A DNA stretch of 64,000 nucleotides. Source: Aquitalea aquatilis. GTDB lineage: Bacteria; Pseudomonadota; Gammaproteobacteria; Burkholderiales; Chromobacteriaceae. The translations under genes and the position numbers were made by a program. The stretch lies in contig NZ_CP039731.1 in assembly GCF_005155025.1 (NCBI RefSeq), forward strand, positions 4,216,001 through 4,280,000, read 5' to 3'. Positions 1-8,748 of this stretch are shown piece after piece (the first letter of the stretch is position 1; each line of letters opens with the position of its first letter). The notes under the pieces are model-generated. The model was not told the DNA's origin and searched no databases. It was given only the letters and a program-made list of their open reading frames with translations.

Positions 1-1
1 C

Positions 2-637
2 GAAGCCGCAGGTGGCAAAGCCATGGGCGTGGCCATGGATGTCACCAACGAGGAAGCCGTCATCGCCGGCACCCAGGCCGTGGTCGATGCCTTTGGCCAG
101 CTGGATATCCTGATTTCCAATGCCGGCATCCAGATCATCAGCCCGCTGGTGGATTTCAGCTTTGCCGACTGGAAAAAAATGCAGGCCATCCATGTCGATG
201 GTGCCTTCCTCACCACCCGCGCCGCCCTGCCCCACATGTACAAGGACAAGCGCGGTGGCACCGTCATCTACATGGGTTCGGTGCACTCGCATGAAGGCTC
301 GAAACTGAAATCCGCCTATGTCGCCGCCAAGCACGCGCTACTGGGCCTGAGCAAGGTGCTGGCCAAGGAAGGGGCTGAATTCAATGTCCGTTCACATGTG
401 ATCTGCCCCGGCTTCGTGCGCACCCCGCTGGTGGAAAAACAGATTCCCGAACAGGCGGCCACACTGGGCATCAGCGAAGAGGACGTCATCAAGCATGTGA
501 TGCTGGGCGACACTGTGGACGGCGTATTCACCACGGTGGACGATATCGCCCAGACGGCGCTGTTCCTGGCGGCCTTCCCCAGCGCGGCACTGACCGGCCA
601 GTCGGTGGTAGTCAGCCACGGCTGGTATATGCAATAA
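2..637 (+). CDS. bdhA: 3-hydroxybutyrate dehydrogenase (SDR), 5' end cut by window
   Basis: Interconverts 3-hydroxybutyrate and acetoacetate with NAD(H), normally in polyhydroxybutyrate or ketone-body turnover in the cytoplasm. The frame is open to the left edge ([14 protein letters not shown] precedes the first internal ATG at 23), so the N-terminal Rossmann GxxxGxG loop lies outside the window. Visible SDR signatures are ISNAG, the catalytic Ser in MGSVHSH, and YVAAK (Tyr-x3-Lys) followed by [10 protein letters not shown]. The C-terminus GWYMQ is typical of the family. The next gene is a patatin-type lipase, a pairing that fits PHB or lipid use. The stop TAA directly abuts an inverted-repeat element. 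Confidence 0.9.
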   Translation, partial: EAAGGKAMGVAMDVTNEEAVIAGTQAVVDAFGQLDILISNAGIQIISPLVDFSFADWKKMQAIHVDGAFLTTRAALPHMYKDKRGGTVIYMGSVHSHEGSKLKSAYVAAKHALLGLSKVLAKEGAEFNVRSHVICPGFVRTPLVEKQIPEQAATLGISEEDVIKHVMLGDTVDGVFTTVDDIAQTALFLAAFPSAALTGQSVVVSHGWYMQ

Positions 638-750
638 GAGCCGCTAACAAAAACCCTGCTGCTGCGTTGCGCCTCCTTGCCGTACTTTGTGTACTGTCTG
701 CGTCGGCGCGCCTTGCCCCAGGGACGCTACGCTATTTTGTTAGCCGCTCT
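637..750. repeat. Inverted-repeat mini-element, copy A
   Basis: The ends read AGAGCCGCTAACAAAA on the left and the reverse complement AGAGCGGCTAACAAAA on the right (one mismatch). The interior carries a small central dyad, GTAC-TTTGT-GTAC. No open frame of useful size. A close relative lies at 30984-31098 and a shorter one at 33972-34038. It begins at the last base of the bdhA stop codon. Confidence 0.7.
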
Positions 751-858
751 AAGCGGTAATGCACGGGGCCGCCAGCGCCATGGCAAGGGCGCGACAGGCG
801 GCTCCCCTCTTTCGGCAAACCAGAACAGCCGCACATCGATGTGCAGACGGAGTATTGC

Positions 859-2037
859 ATGAGCGTTGGCTACGATCCGCAACACCGCCTTTATCACAGC
901 GCCAGCCTGCCGGCTGGCCATCAATACAATGTTGTCGCACTGTTGCTGCAAGGCGGCGGCGCGCTCGGCTCCTACCAGCCCGGGGTGTATCAAGGCCTGG
1001 CCGAGGCCGAGTTGCACCCCAACTGGGTGGCCGGCATTTCCATTGGCGCACTGAACGCCGCCATCATTGCCGGCAATCCGCCCAATAAACGTGTCGACCA
1101 GCTGCGCCGCTTCTGGGAAACCATCTGCCAGCCGCCCATTCTGCCCGCCACACCGCTGGCCATGCTGGACCCCGAGCACTGGCCGGCCAGCATGCAGCAT
1201 CTACTGGCCGGCTGGGAAGCATGGCGCTCGATGCTGGAGGGGCAAAACGGCTTTTACCGGCCACGCCTGCCCTGGGCCATGCAACATGCCAGCAGTCCGG
1301 CGGATATCAGCTTCTACGACACCAGTCCACTCAAGCAGACGCTGGAACAGCTGGCCGATTTCGACCGCATCAACGACAGCAGCCAGATGCGGGTATCGGT
1401 TGGCGCGGTCAATGTCCGTAGCGGCAACTTCGTCTATTTCGACAATACCCGGCAAAAACTGCGACCGGAGCACTTCATCGCCTCGGGTGCCTTGCCTCCC
1501 GGCTTTCCGGCAGTGGAAATCGACGGCGAGTTCTACTGGGATGGTGGCGTGGTGTCCAATACGCCGCTAAGCCAGCTGATCAGCAAGGAAAACCGCCACA
1601 ACACCCTCGCCTTCCAGGTGGACCTGTGGAGTGCCCGCGGCAACTTGCCCGGCAATATGAAGGAAGTGGCCATGCGGCAGAAGGATATCCAGTATTCCAG
1701 CCGCACCCGCATGGTGACCGATGTCCTGCGCCAGGAGCTGCAGTACCGTGAACTATTGTCCGAGCTGATGGCACTGGTTCCCGAAAGCGAGCATGGCTCG
1801 GCAGCCTTTCTGGCCGCCCGGCACGCCGCCAACTGCCAGCGCCTGAACGTGGTGCATCTGATCTATCAGGACAAGGTTTACGATGACCACTACAAGGACT
1901 ACCAGTTTGGCCTGCAGACCATGCGCCAGCACTGGCATAGCGGCTATCAGGACATTCGCAACAGTCTGCGCCGCCCCGGCTGGCTGAACATGCCCAGCGC
2001 CGAGCAGCCCTTTGTCAGTCACGATGTCCACCGCTGA
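859..2037 (+). CDS. Patatin-like phospholipase with DUF3734-type C-terminus
   Basis: Predicted cytoplasmic serine lipase/acyl hydrolase. The N-terminal patatin domain shows the oxyanion loop GGGALGSYQPG (about residues 32-42), the nucleophile elbow GISIG (Ser61) and the catalytic Asp in DGG (Asp228), so the Ser-Asp dyad is intact. The C-terminal part (VVHLIYQDKVYDDHYKDYQF, then RQHWHSGYQDIRNSL) resembles the DUF3734 domain of bacterial proteins of about 390 residues. I chose ATG 859 because GGAG lies 6 bases upstream; an in-frame GTG at 841 has no such site. Its neighbour bdhA suggests a role in PHB or lipid mobilisation, but substrate cannot be read from sequence. Confidence 0.85.
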   Translation: MSVGYDPQHRLYHSASLPAGHQYNVVALLLQGGGALGSYQPGVYQGLAEAELHPNWVAGISIGALNAAIIAGNPPNKRVDQLRRFWETICQPPILPATPLAMLDPEHWPASMQHLLAGWEAWRSMLEGQNGFYRPRLPWAMQHASSPADISFYDTSPLKQTLEQLADFDRINDSSQMRVSVGAVNVRSGNFVYFDNTRQKLRPEHFIASGALPPGFPAVEIDGEFYWDGGVVSNTPLSQLISKENRHNTLAFQVDLWSARGNLPGNMKEVAMRQKDIQYSSRTRMVTDVLRQELQYRELLSELMALVPESEHGSAAFLAARHAANCQRLNVVHLIYQDKVYDDHYKDYQFGLQTMRQHWHSGYQDIRNSLRRPGWLNMPSAEQPFVSHDVHR

Positions 2038-2098
2038 AGCCTGAATTTAGCTAGGAGCAAGGCTAAATACTATCAACACTACAGACAAAACCAATATC

Positions 2099-3004
2099 AT
2101 GCTCACCAAGTGTATTTACCTGCTACAGGCGTTGCTATTGGTTTTGCTGCTAGGCTGCCAAAGCTTGCCTCCTCTTTCCGAACAAGCACCTACTGGAAAA
2201 CTGTTTCATTATCCAGATGGTGGCAGCGCCATTTATTACGAAATAGCCTTTGGAGACATAAAAAAAGACACAGCGATATTCACCTATGCAGCAACAGGCT
2301 GCTCCAGCCTTAAATACCAATTGCCACAATATTTTTCGGCAATAAAAGCCAATGCAACTCTTTACGCTCTAAATAAAAGATATGTAAATGATCTGTCGTT
2401 TATCAATAGCTGTGGCGATGACTTTATCCGAGCAAATATATTTAAAAATCGCCAGCAGGATTTTATCAATTTTGTCAAAGCAAAAAGCGCAGAACTCTCA
2501 TTCAAACCGAAAAACATCGTACTAATCGGCGTTTCAGAGGCAGCCAATGTAATTATCAAGGCTGCAACACAACTACCATCCGTAACACATATAGTGATCA
2601 TTGGAAGTGGTGGTTTCACCATGAGGCGTTCGCTACAAGAGCTCAAAAACAATCATTTGCTCAATAAAATATACGACATTGATCAAGCTAGCAAAATGAT
2701 AAAAAATGAGTCTGCATCTTTGCAAAGGAACTGGTTTGGCAATCCGATACACTGGTGGAACGACATACTGGATGTCGACCCTATCGAAGACTATTTAACA
2801 ATTAGCGTTCCCATACTGTTAGGCGTTGGTGCAGAGGATGCCAACCAGCCTCTGGCATCGGTCAAATATCTGGAACAGAAATTTACCGAACACAACAAGC
2901 ACAATCTGACCGTTCGGATTTATTCGAACAATGGGCATAGTCTGTCCCCTACCGCGAGAGCAGATCTGTTTCAACTACTGAATCAGTATCTGGTCAATAA
3001 CTAG
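2099..3004 (+). CDS. AT-rich lipoprotein with alpha/beta-hydrolase features
   Basis: Unrecognised protein of 301 residues. A hydrophobic signal ending in LLLGC (Cys20) is a lipobox, so it is probably an envelope lipoprotein. The remainder has the order of an alpha/beta hydrolase: strand then GVSEA with Ser146, GAEDAN with Asp248 after a VPILLGV strand, and NGHSL with His280 near the end, a plausible Ser-Asp-His triad. Base composition is strikingly AT-rich compared with both neighbours (many AAA, ATA and TTT codons), pointing to horizontal acquisition. No strong ribosome binding site is seen before ATG 2099. It stands alone, convergent with cysM. It could be an esterase, peptidase-like hydrolase or inactive relative. 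Confidence 0.7.
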   Translation: MLTKCIYLLQALLLVLLLGCQSLPPLSEQAPTGKLFHYPDGGSAIYYEIAFGDIKKDTAIFTYAATGCSSLKYQLPQYFSAIKANATLYALNKRYVNDLSFINSCGDDFIRANIFKNRQQDFINFVKAKSAELSFKPKNIVLIGVSEAANVIIKAATQLPSVTHIVIIGSGGFTMRRSLQELKNNHLLNKIYDIDQASKMIKNESASLQRNWFGNPIHWWNDILDVDPIEDYLTISVPILLGVGAEDANQPLASVKYLEQKFTEHNKHNLTVRIYSNNGHSLSPTARADLFQLLNQYLVNN

Positions 3005-3045
3005 CGGTATGGGGACACTTGCTTCACTGTATTACGGTAGAAAAC

Positions 3046-3933
3046 TTATAAAGGAAACAGCCCGGTGGACAGATAGCGGTCGCCACGATCGCAGACAATG
3101 GACACAATCACCGCGTTTTCCAGTTGCTGGTTCAGCCGCAGCGCTACCGCCAGTGCGCCACCTGAGGACGGCCCGGCGAAAATACCTTCTTCCCGCGCCA
3201 GCTGGCGGGCGGTGTCTTCCGCCTCTTGTTGCGACACATGAATCAGCTGATCGATACGGCTGAAGTCGCAGATCTTGGGCAGATACTCGTCTTCCCATTT
3301 GCGGATGCCGGGAATCTGGCTGCCGGTTTCCGGCTGCACGCCGATGATCTGGATGGCCGGATTCTGTTCTTTCAGATAACGGCTATTGCCCATGATGGTG
3401 CCGGTAGTGCCCATGCTGGAAACAAAATGGGTGACCCGGCCCTGGGTGTCCGCCCAGATTTCCGGCCCGGTACTTTCATAGTGCGCCAGCGGATTATCCG
3501 GGTTGGCAAACTGGTCCAGAATCACCCCCAGCCCGGCACGCTGCATGCGGTGCGCTTCGTCGATGGCTCCCGGCATGGAAGTTTCTTTCGGGGTCAGAAT
3601 GACCTCGGCACCGTAGGCGCGCATGGTTTGCACGCGCTCGGCGCTGGAGCCTTCCGGCATCAGCAAGATCATCTTGTAGCCCATCATCGCCGCTGCCATG
3701 GCCAGCGCAATGCCGGTATTGCCACTGGTAGGCTCGATCAGGGTATCCCCCGGTTTGATGTCACCACGCACTTCGGCACGGCGAATCATCGACAGCGCAG
3801 GCCGGTCCTTGACCGAGCCGGCCGGATTATTTCCTTCCAGCTTGAGCAGCACCACATTGCTGCTGTCCCCCGGCATGCGCTTGAGCCGAACCAGCGGCGT
3901 ATGGCCGACGAAGTCTTCCAGATACTTGTACAC
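3046..3933 (-). CDS. cysM: Cysteine synthase B (O-acetylserine sulfhydrylase)
   Basis: PLP enzyme forming cysteine (or S-sulfocysteine) from O-acetylserine and sulfide/thiosulfate. The PLP lysine is Lys42 in NNPAGSVKDRPA and the substrate loop is EPTSGNTGIA; the glycine-rich phosphate loop SSMGTTGTIMG follows. At 295 residues with the short N-terminus MYKYLEDFVGHTPLVRL it matches CysM rather than the longer CysK. Monocistronic as far as visible, downstream of hldD but 149 bases away and separated from it by a hairpin terminator. Convergent with the foreign-looking lipoprotein gene. Confidence 0.93.
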   Translation of the reverse strand: MYKYLEDFVGHTPLVRLKRMPGDSSNVVLLKLEGNNPAGSVKDRPALSMIRRAEVRGDIKPGDTLIEPTSGNTGIALAMAAAMMGYKMILLMPEGSSAERVQTMRAYGAEVILTPKETSMPGAIDEAHRMQRAGLGVILDQFANPDNPLAHYESTGPEIWADTQGRVTHFVSSMGTTGTIMGNSRYLKEQNPAIQIIGVQPETGSQIPGIRKWEDEYLPKICDFSRIDQLIHVSQQEAEDTARQLAREEGIFAGPSSGGALAVALRLNQQLENAVIVSIVCDRGDRYLSTGLFPL

Positions 3934-4036
3934 AGTGAGTCTCCTTGGCAGAGCGCCATTATACGACCTGGTGCTAAGAGGCAGTCGAACCGTTATTTCT
4001 AATCAAATAACCAAGCTGCAACAGGCTGGCAATGAA

Positions 4037-4064
4037 AAACCGCCAGCACAAGGCATGGCGGTTT
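4037..4064 (-). terminator. Rho-independent terminator after hldD
   Basis: In minus-strand sense AAACCGCCA pairs with TGGCGGTTT around a 10-base loop and runs into TTTCATT. It sits 18 bases beyond the hldD stop, so it closes the heptose/LPS operon before cysM. Confidence 0.75.
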
Positions 4065-4082
4065 CGGGATGGCTGGCAGCAA

Positions 4083-5078
4083 TCAGCGGCTGATCAGCCA
4101 GTCCACGTAGCGATCCACGCCCTGCTCCACGGTCAACATCGGTGCGCTGTAGCCAGCATCGCGCAGCTTGCCGATATCGGCCTGGGTAAAGCTCTGGTAC
4201 TTGCCCTTGAGCGCCTCGGGGAATTCGATGTACTCGATGATGCCCTGTGCCACCAGCTCGTCCAGGCTCAGGGCCGGCTTGCCTTCGTGGCGACGGCAGG
4301 CATTGACGGTGGACACCGCCACATCGTTGAAAGGCTGGGCACGGCCCGAACCCAGATTGAAAATGCCGCTCTTGCCCGGATTATCCAGGAAGTACAGATT
4401 GACCTTGACCACGTCCTCCACCGAGACAAAGTCGCGGCTTTGCATGCCATTGCCCCAGCCATCGTTGCTGCCGAACAGCTTGACCTTGCCGTGCTCACGG
4501 TACTGGTTGAAGTTGTGGAAGGCCACCGAAGCCATGCGGCCCTTGTGCTGTTCCTGCGGACCGTAGACATTGAAGTAGCGGAAACCTACGGCCTGGGCAG
4601 ACAGGCCTTCTTTCATGCGCTGGCGCAGTACCTGGTCGAACAGGAATTTGGAATAACCGTAAACGTTGAGCGGGCCTTCGTACTGGCGCTCTTCCTTGAA
4701 GATGGAGCCTTTGCCATAGGTGGCGGCACTGGAGGCAAACAGGAACTGGATTTCCTCGTGTTGGCAGTAATCGAACAAGGCCAGGGTGTACTGATAGTTG
4801 TTGTCCATCATGTACTTGCCATCGTGGTTCATGGTATCGGAGCAGGCACCCTGATGCAGGATGGCGCTGATCTCGCCCTCGAACTCGCCTTCCAGCAGCA
4901 GATTCAGAAAATCATGCTTGTCCAGATAGTGGGCGATTTCACAGTCCACCAGATTGCGGAACTTGTCGCCGGAGGTCAGGTTGTCCACGGCGATGATGTC
5001 GGTGATGCCGCGCTGGTTCAGCGCCTTGACGATATTGGAACCGATAAAGCCGGCGGCGCCGGTAACCACGATAGTCAT
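4083..5078 (-). CDS. hldD: ADP-L-glycero-D-manno-heptose 6-epimerase
   Basis: Last step of ADP-heptose synthesis for the LPS inner core: epimerises ADP-D-glycero-D-manno-heptose at C6 using bound NADP. Extended SDR fold: N-terminal [17 protein letters not shown] nucleotide loop, FASSAATYG, the YGYSK Tyr-x3-Lys pair and the diagnostic [19 protein letters not shown] stretch. Length 331 residues is normal for the family. It follows the DUF924 gene with an 11-base gap on the same strand and shares the operon with hldA and ugd. Confidence 0.96.
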   Translation of the reverse strand: MTIVVTGAAGFIGSNIVKALNQRGITDIIAVDNLTSGDKFRNLVDCEIAHYLDKHDFLNLLLEGEFEGEISAILHQGACSDTMNHDGKYMMDNNYQYTLALFDYCQHEEIQFLFASSAATYGKGSIFKEERQYEGPLNVYGYSKFLFDQVLRQRMKEGLSAQAVGFRYFNVYGPQEQHKGRMASVAFHNFNQYREHGKVKLFGSNDGWGNGMQSRDFVSVEDVVKVNLYFLDNPGKSGIFNLGSGRAQPFNDVAVSTVNACRRHEGKPALSLDELVAQGIIEYIEFPEALKGKYQSFTQADIGKLRDAGYSAPMLTVEQGVDRYVDWLISR

Positions 5079-5089
5079 TGTGCGTCCTT

Positions 5090-5677
5090 TCAGAAGGAGG
5101 AGCCGGGCTGCTGCAAAAAGGCCAGCTCTTCCGGAGTACTGGGGCGACCCAGCAGGGCATTGCGATGAGGGAAACGGCCAAAACGCCGGATAATGTCGCG
5201 ATGCCGCTGGGCGTAGTCGATAAATTCGGCGCTGTGCGGATAGGCCGCCAGCGTCTGGAACAGCGCCACCGACACATCCTGGTCGGCCAGCTGCTCGCTA
5301 TGTTCGAAAGGCAGATAGGCAAACACCCGTGCCATTGGTGGCAAAACCTGGTCAGCCGCAGCGTCAACCAGCTGGCGTGCCGCAGCCAAGGCCAGTGCAT
5401 CACTGGCGAAAGCCTGGGCGGTGTCGCGATACATATTGTGTGACAGCTGATCAGTCAGGACGATATAGCCCAGCAACGCCAGCGGCTCAGCTGCCGACGG
5501 CATGGCCAGTTGCCCGGCCATGGCCGCTTGCCACGTACCGGCAAAGCGCTGCTGCAGCAGCTGGTCGAAGTCAGGGTCTTTGCGAAACCACTTGGCTTGC
5601 GGCTGCTGCATCTGCTCTGGCGCATTGCCGCCAAACCAGCATTGCACTACCTCGTCCAGTACTGTCGTCATGCGCAT
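5090..5677 (-). CDS. DUF924 family protein
   Basis: Conserved protein of 195 residues with the DUF924 signatures: an N-terminal [11 protein letters not shown] segment, [12 protein letters not shown], then [23 protein letters not shown] (the QxxRNxYR-like core, here [10 protein letters not shown]), and a C-terminal [24 protein letters not shown]. All-helical, soluble, no signal peptide. The biochemical role of this family is not established. It sits between two heptose genes (21 bases after hldA, 11 before hldD), which is unexpected for its usual solitary distribution and may only reflect co-transcription. Confidence 0.88.
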   Translation of the reverse strand: MRMTTVLDEVVQCWFGGNAPEQMQQPQAKWFRKDPDFDQLLQQRFAGTWQAAMAGQLAMPSAAEPLALLGYIVLTDQLSHNMYRDTAQAFASDALALAAARQLVDAAADQVLPPMARVFAYLPFEHSEQLADQDVSVALFQTLAAYPHSAEFIDYAQRHRDIIRRFGRFPHRNALLGRPSTPEELAFLQQPGSSF

Positions 5678-5698
5678 ACTCCTGCCTTGCGGCCAGCG

Positions 5699-6661
5699 TT
5701 AAACAGCAAACAATTCCTGCTGCGTGCAAACTGCCGTACCCAGCTTGCCCACCACAATGCCAGCAGCGGCATTGGCCAGACTCATGGCCAGCGGCAGCGT
5801 CAGCCCGGCGGCCAGCGCCAGACCCATGGTGCCGATCACCGTGTCCCCCGCGCCGGACACGTCGTACACCTCGCGGGCGAAGGTAGGCTGATGCAAGGCG
5901 CCTTCGGCACGGAACAAGGTCATGCCCTCTTCGCTGCGGGTCACCAGCAGGGCGTCCAGCTGCAGTTCGGTACGCAAGGCCTGGGCCTTGGCAATCAGCT
6001 GTTCTTCGTTTTGCCAGCTGCCGGCCACCTCTTTGAACTCGCTGCGATTCGGTGTCAGCAGGGTGGCGCCGGCGTACTTGGCATAATCATCGCCCTTGGG
6101 GTCGATCAGCACCGGCTTGCCCGCGGCACGTGCCAGTTCGATCATGCGAGTCACATGCGTGAGGCCACCCTTGCCATAGTCGGACAAGATGACCACATCG
6201 TGCTCGGCCAGCACGGCCTGGTATTGTTCAAGCTTGTCCGCCAGGATTTCGCGGCTGGGGGCATCTTCAAAATCCAGCCGGATCAATTGCTGCTGGCGCG
6301 CCACCACTCGCAACTTGATGGTGGTGGAAATGGCCGCATCACGCTTGAGCAAGGTGGTGATGCCGTCTTCCAGCATCAGTCGCTCCAGCGCGCTGGCTGC
6401 CTCGTCATCGCCCACCACCGACAGGATGGAAGCCTTGCCACCCAGGCTGGCGATATTGCGCGCCACATTGGCAGCGCCGCCGGCGCGTTCTTCCATGCGG
6501 CCGATGCGAGCCACCGGTACCGGTGCTTCCGGCGAAATGCGCGAGACATCGCCAAACCAGTAACGGTCCAGCATCACGTCCCCCACCACCAGCACACGAG
6601 CACGGGCCAGATCGGCACTCAGCGTGGCTCCATCCAGCCCCAGTTCTTGCAACAGATTCAT
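5699..6661 (-). CDS. hldA: D-glycero-beta-D-manno-heptose-7-phosphate kinase (HldA/RfaE domain I)
   Basis: Phosphorylates heptose-7-phosphate at C1 on the way to ADP-heptose. PfkB/ribokinase fold: VVGDVMLDRYWFGDVSRISPEAPVPV near the N-terminus, GGAANVARNIASLG, and the catalytic DVSGAGDTVIG anion hole near the C-terminus. Only the kinase domain is present (320 residues), unlike the fused HldE of enterics; the adenylyltransferase (HldC) must be encoded elsewhere, as is usual in Neisseriales. Six bases separate it from the ugd stop, so it is co-transcribed with ugd upstream. Confidence 0.94.
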   Translation of the reverse strand: MNLLQELGLDGATLSADLARARVLVVGDVMLDRYWFGDVSRISPEAPVPVARIGRMEERAGGAANVARNIASLGGKASILSVVGDDEAASALERLMLEDGITTLLKRDAAISTTIKLRVVARQQQLIRLDFEDAPSREILADKLEQYQAVLAEHDVVILSDYGKGGLTHVTRMIELARAAGKPVLIDPKGDDYAKYAGATLLTPNRSEFKEVAGSWQNEEQLIAKAQALRTELQLDALLVTRSEEGMTLFRAEGALHQPTFAREVYDVSGAGDTVIGTMGLALAAGLTLPLAMSLANAAAGIVVGKLGTAVCTQQELFAV

Positions 6662-6667
6662 ACGGTT

Positions 6668-7987
6668 TTAGCGTCCTATCGCCTGATAGTCGAAGCCCAG
6701 CTCGCGCAGCCAGGCCGGATCATACATATTGCGGCCATCCAGAATCACCGGATGCTTGAGGCTGGCCTTGATGGCGTCGAAGTCCGGCGCGCGGAACATC
6801 TTCCATTCGGTGACCACCAGCAAGGCATCCGCCCCATGCAGGGCAGACATCATGTCGTCGGCAAAACGCAGCCCCGGCAGATCACCCATGACGCGGCGCG
6901 CTTCATCGGCAGCGACCGGATCATAGGCGGCAACCGTTGCGCCACGGCGGATCAGTTCGGCGATGATGACGCGGCTGGAAGCCTCACGCATATCGTCGGT
7001 ATTCGGCTTGAAGGCCAGGCCCCACAGCGCAAAATGGTGACCCGTGAGGTCATCGCCAAAACGCTTGACCAGCTTGTCCACCAGCCGGCGTTTTTGTGCC
7101 TCGTTGGCCTCTTCCACAGCCGTCAGTACACGCATGGCGTGGCCCTGTTCGCGACCGCTGGCCACCAGTGCCTTGACGTCTTTCGGGAAGCAGGAGCCAC
7201 CATAACCGGCCCCCGGATACAGAAAGTGATAGCCGATGCGCGGATCGGAACCGATACCGCGCCGCACCAGCTCGATGTCGGCACCCAGATCTTCAGCCAG
7301 ATTGGCCAGCTCGTTCATGAAGGAAATACGGGTAGCCAGCATGGCGTTGGCGGCGTATTTGGTCAGTTCGGCCGAGCGTACATCCATGAACAGGATGCGG
7401 TCGTGATTACGCTGGAATGGTGCGTACAGGCGGCGCATCAGCTCGATGGCACGCTCATCTTCAGCACCGACCACGATGCGGTCGGGCTTCATGAAGTCCT
7501 CGATCGCCGCGCCTTCTTTCAGAAACTCCGGGTTGGACACCACGCTGTAGGCGATGTCGGCACCGCGCTCCGCCAGGGTGGCGGCGATCTGCGCCTTGAC
7601 CTTGTCGGCCGTGCCAACCGGTACGGTGGATTTATCCACCACCACCTTGGGCTCGCTCATGTAGAGGCCGATATTGCGGGCGGCCGCCAGCACGTATTGC
7701 AGGTCGGCGGAGCCATCTTCATCCGGCGGGGTGCCCACGGCGATGAACTGCACTTCGCCAAAGGCAACGGCGGCGGGGATGTCCGTGGTGAACGACAGAC
7801 GGCCGGCCTCGACATTGCGCCGCACCATGTCGTCCAGACCGGGTTCGTAAATGGGAATGCCACCTTGTTGCAAAGTGGCAATCTTGGCCGGGTCTACATC
7901 CAGACACAGCACATGGTTGCCCACTTCGGCAAGGCAGGTACCGGTCACCAGACCAACATAGCCGGAACCGACAACGGTAATTTTCAT
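6668..7987 (-). CDS. ugd: UDP-glucose 6-dehydrogenase
   Basis: Oxidises UDP-glucose to UDP-glucuronate with two NAD+, feeding capsule, exopolysaccharide or aminoarabinose modification. N-terminal Rossmann [23 protein letters not shown]; catalytic cysteine in [13 protein letters not shown]; the oxidation-site Lys/Asn region [21 protein letters not shown]-terminal NAD-independent UDP-binding domain with [11 protein letters not shown]. 439 residues, full length. Its start overlaps the pyrF stop by 4 bases (ATGA), so translation is probably coupled. Position in the LPS block suggests an envelope role, though the product cannot be assigned to one polymer. Confidence 0.95.
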   Translation of the reverse strand: MKITVVGSGYVGLVTGTCLAEVGNHVLCLDVDPAKIATLQQGGIPIYEPGLDDMVRRNVEAGRLSFTTDIPAAVAFGEVQFIAVGTPPDEDGSADLQYVLAAARNIGLYMSEPKVVVDKSTVPVGTADKVKAQIAATLAERGADIAYSVVSNPEFLKEGAAIEDFMKPDRIVVGAEDERAIELMRRLYAPFQRNHDRILFMDVRSAELTKYAANAMLATRISFMNELANLAEDLGADIELVRRGIGSDPRIGYHFLYPGAGYGGSCFPKDVKALVASGREQGHAMRVLTAVEEANEAQKRRLVDKLVKRFGDDLTGHHFALWGLAFKPNTDDMREASSRVIIAELIRRGATVAAYDPVAADEARRVMGDLPGLRFADDMMSALHGADALLVVTEWKMFRAPDFDAIKASLKHPVILDGRNMYDPAWLRELGFDYQAIGR

Positions 7988-8730
7988 GCCTGTTCTGCCC
8001 GGTAAAGCGCGATATCGCGGTTGATCTTGCGCAGCACATCCAGCGGCACATCGGCACGGGTGATGGGGCGACCGATCACCAGATAATCGGCACCGGCCTC
8101 CAATGCTGCCACCGGGGTCATCACCCGGCGCTGATCGTCGGCAGCGCTATCAGCCAGGCGGATACCCGGGGTAACCAGCTGGAATGCCTTGCCCAGCGCG
8201 GCCTTGAGCATGGGCGCTTCCTGTGCCGAGCACACCACGCCATCCAGACCGCAATCACGGGTCAGTGTCGCCAGCCGCAATACATGCTCCTGCGGCGAGG
8301 CGCTAATGCCGATTTCAGCCAGATCAGCCGCTTCCATGCTGGTGAGCACGGTCACAGCAATCAGCAGCGGACGCTGACTGTATTGTGCCAGGCCCTCGCG
8401 TGCCGCTTCCATCATGCGGCGGCCACCGGAGGCATGCACATTCACCATCCACACGCCGGCCTCGGCCGCAGCCTTGCAGGCATGAGCCACGGTATTGGGA
8501 ATATCATGGAATTTCAGATCAAGAAATACCTGAAAGCCTCGCGCGGCGAGGCTTTCCACCAGGCCGCGCCCGGTCGAGGTAAACAATTCCTTGCCCACTT
8601 TGAGCCGGCATTGTTGCGGGTCGAGGCGGGCTGCAAAGTCAAGGGCCGACGGCGCATCGGCAAAATCCAGCGCCACGACGACAGGAGATGCCGGTTGCAG
8701 GTCCTGACCGGCGGCAATTAGCGGATTCAT
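7984..8730 (-). CDS. pyrF: Orotidine 5'-phosphate decarboxylase
   Basis: Final step of UMP synthesis. Class I motifs: VALDFADA at the N-terminus, KVGKELF, then the catalytic [11 protein letters not shown]; phosphate-binding LVTPGIRL and YLVIGRPIT near the end. 248 residues, complete. Lies 18 bases after lapB on the same strand, the classical lapA-lapB-pyrF order, and overlaps ugd by 4 bases, so pyrimidine supply and nucleotide-sugar synthesis are read from one message. Confidence 0.96.
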   Translation of the reverse strand: MNPLIAAGQDLQPASPVVVALDFADAPSALDFAARLDPQQCRLKVGKELFTSTGRGLVESLAARGFQVFLDLKFHDIPNTVAHACKAAAEAGVWMVNVHASGGRRMMEAAREGLAQYSQRPLLIAVTVLTSMEAADLAEIGISASPQEHVLRLATLTRDCGLDGVVCSAQEAPMLKAALGKAFQLVTPGIRLADSAADDQRRVMTPVAALEAGADYLVIGRPITRADVPLDVLRKINRDIALYRAEQA

Positions 8731-8748
8731 GTCTTCTCCTGAATGCGA

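Noticed and set aside
637-750. Copy A as a simple rho-independent terminator for bdhA
   Set aside because: The stem ends are 80 bases apart, interior arms are conserved with a distant copy, and there is no T tract following the right end; a terminator role may be secondary but does not explain the repeat.
5510-8005. Very long plus-strand open frame opposite DUF924, hldA and ugd
   Set aside because: Antisense to three well-conserved genes; composition is a mirror of their codon bias and no motif is recognisable.
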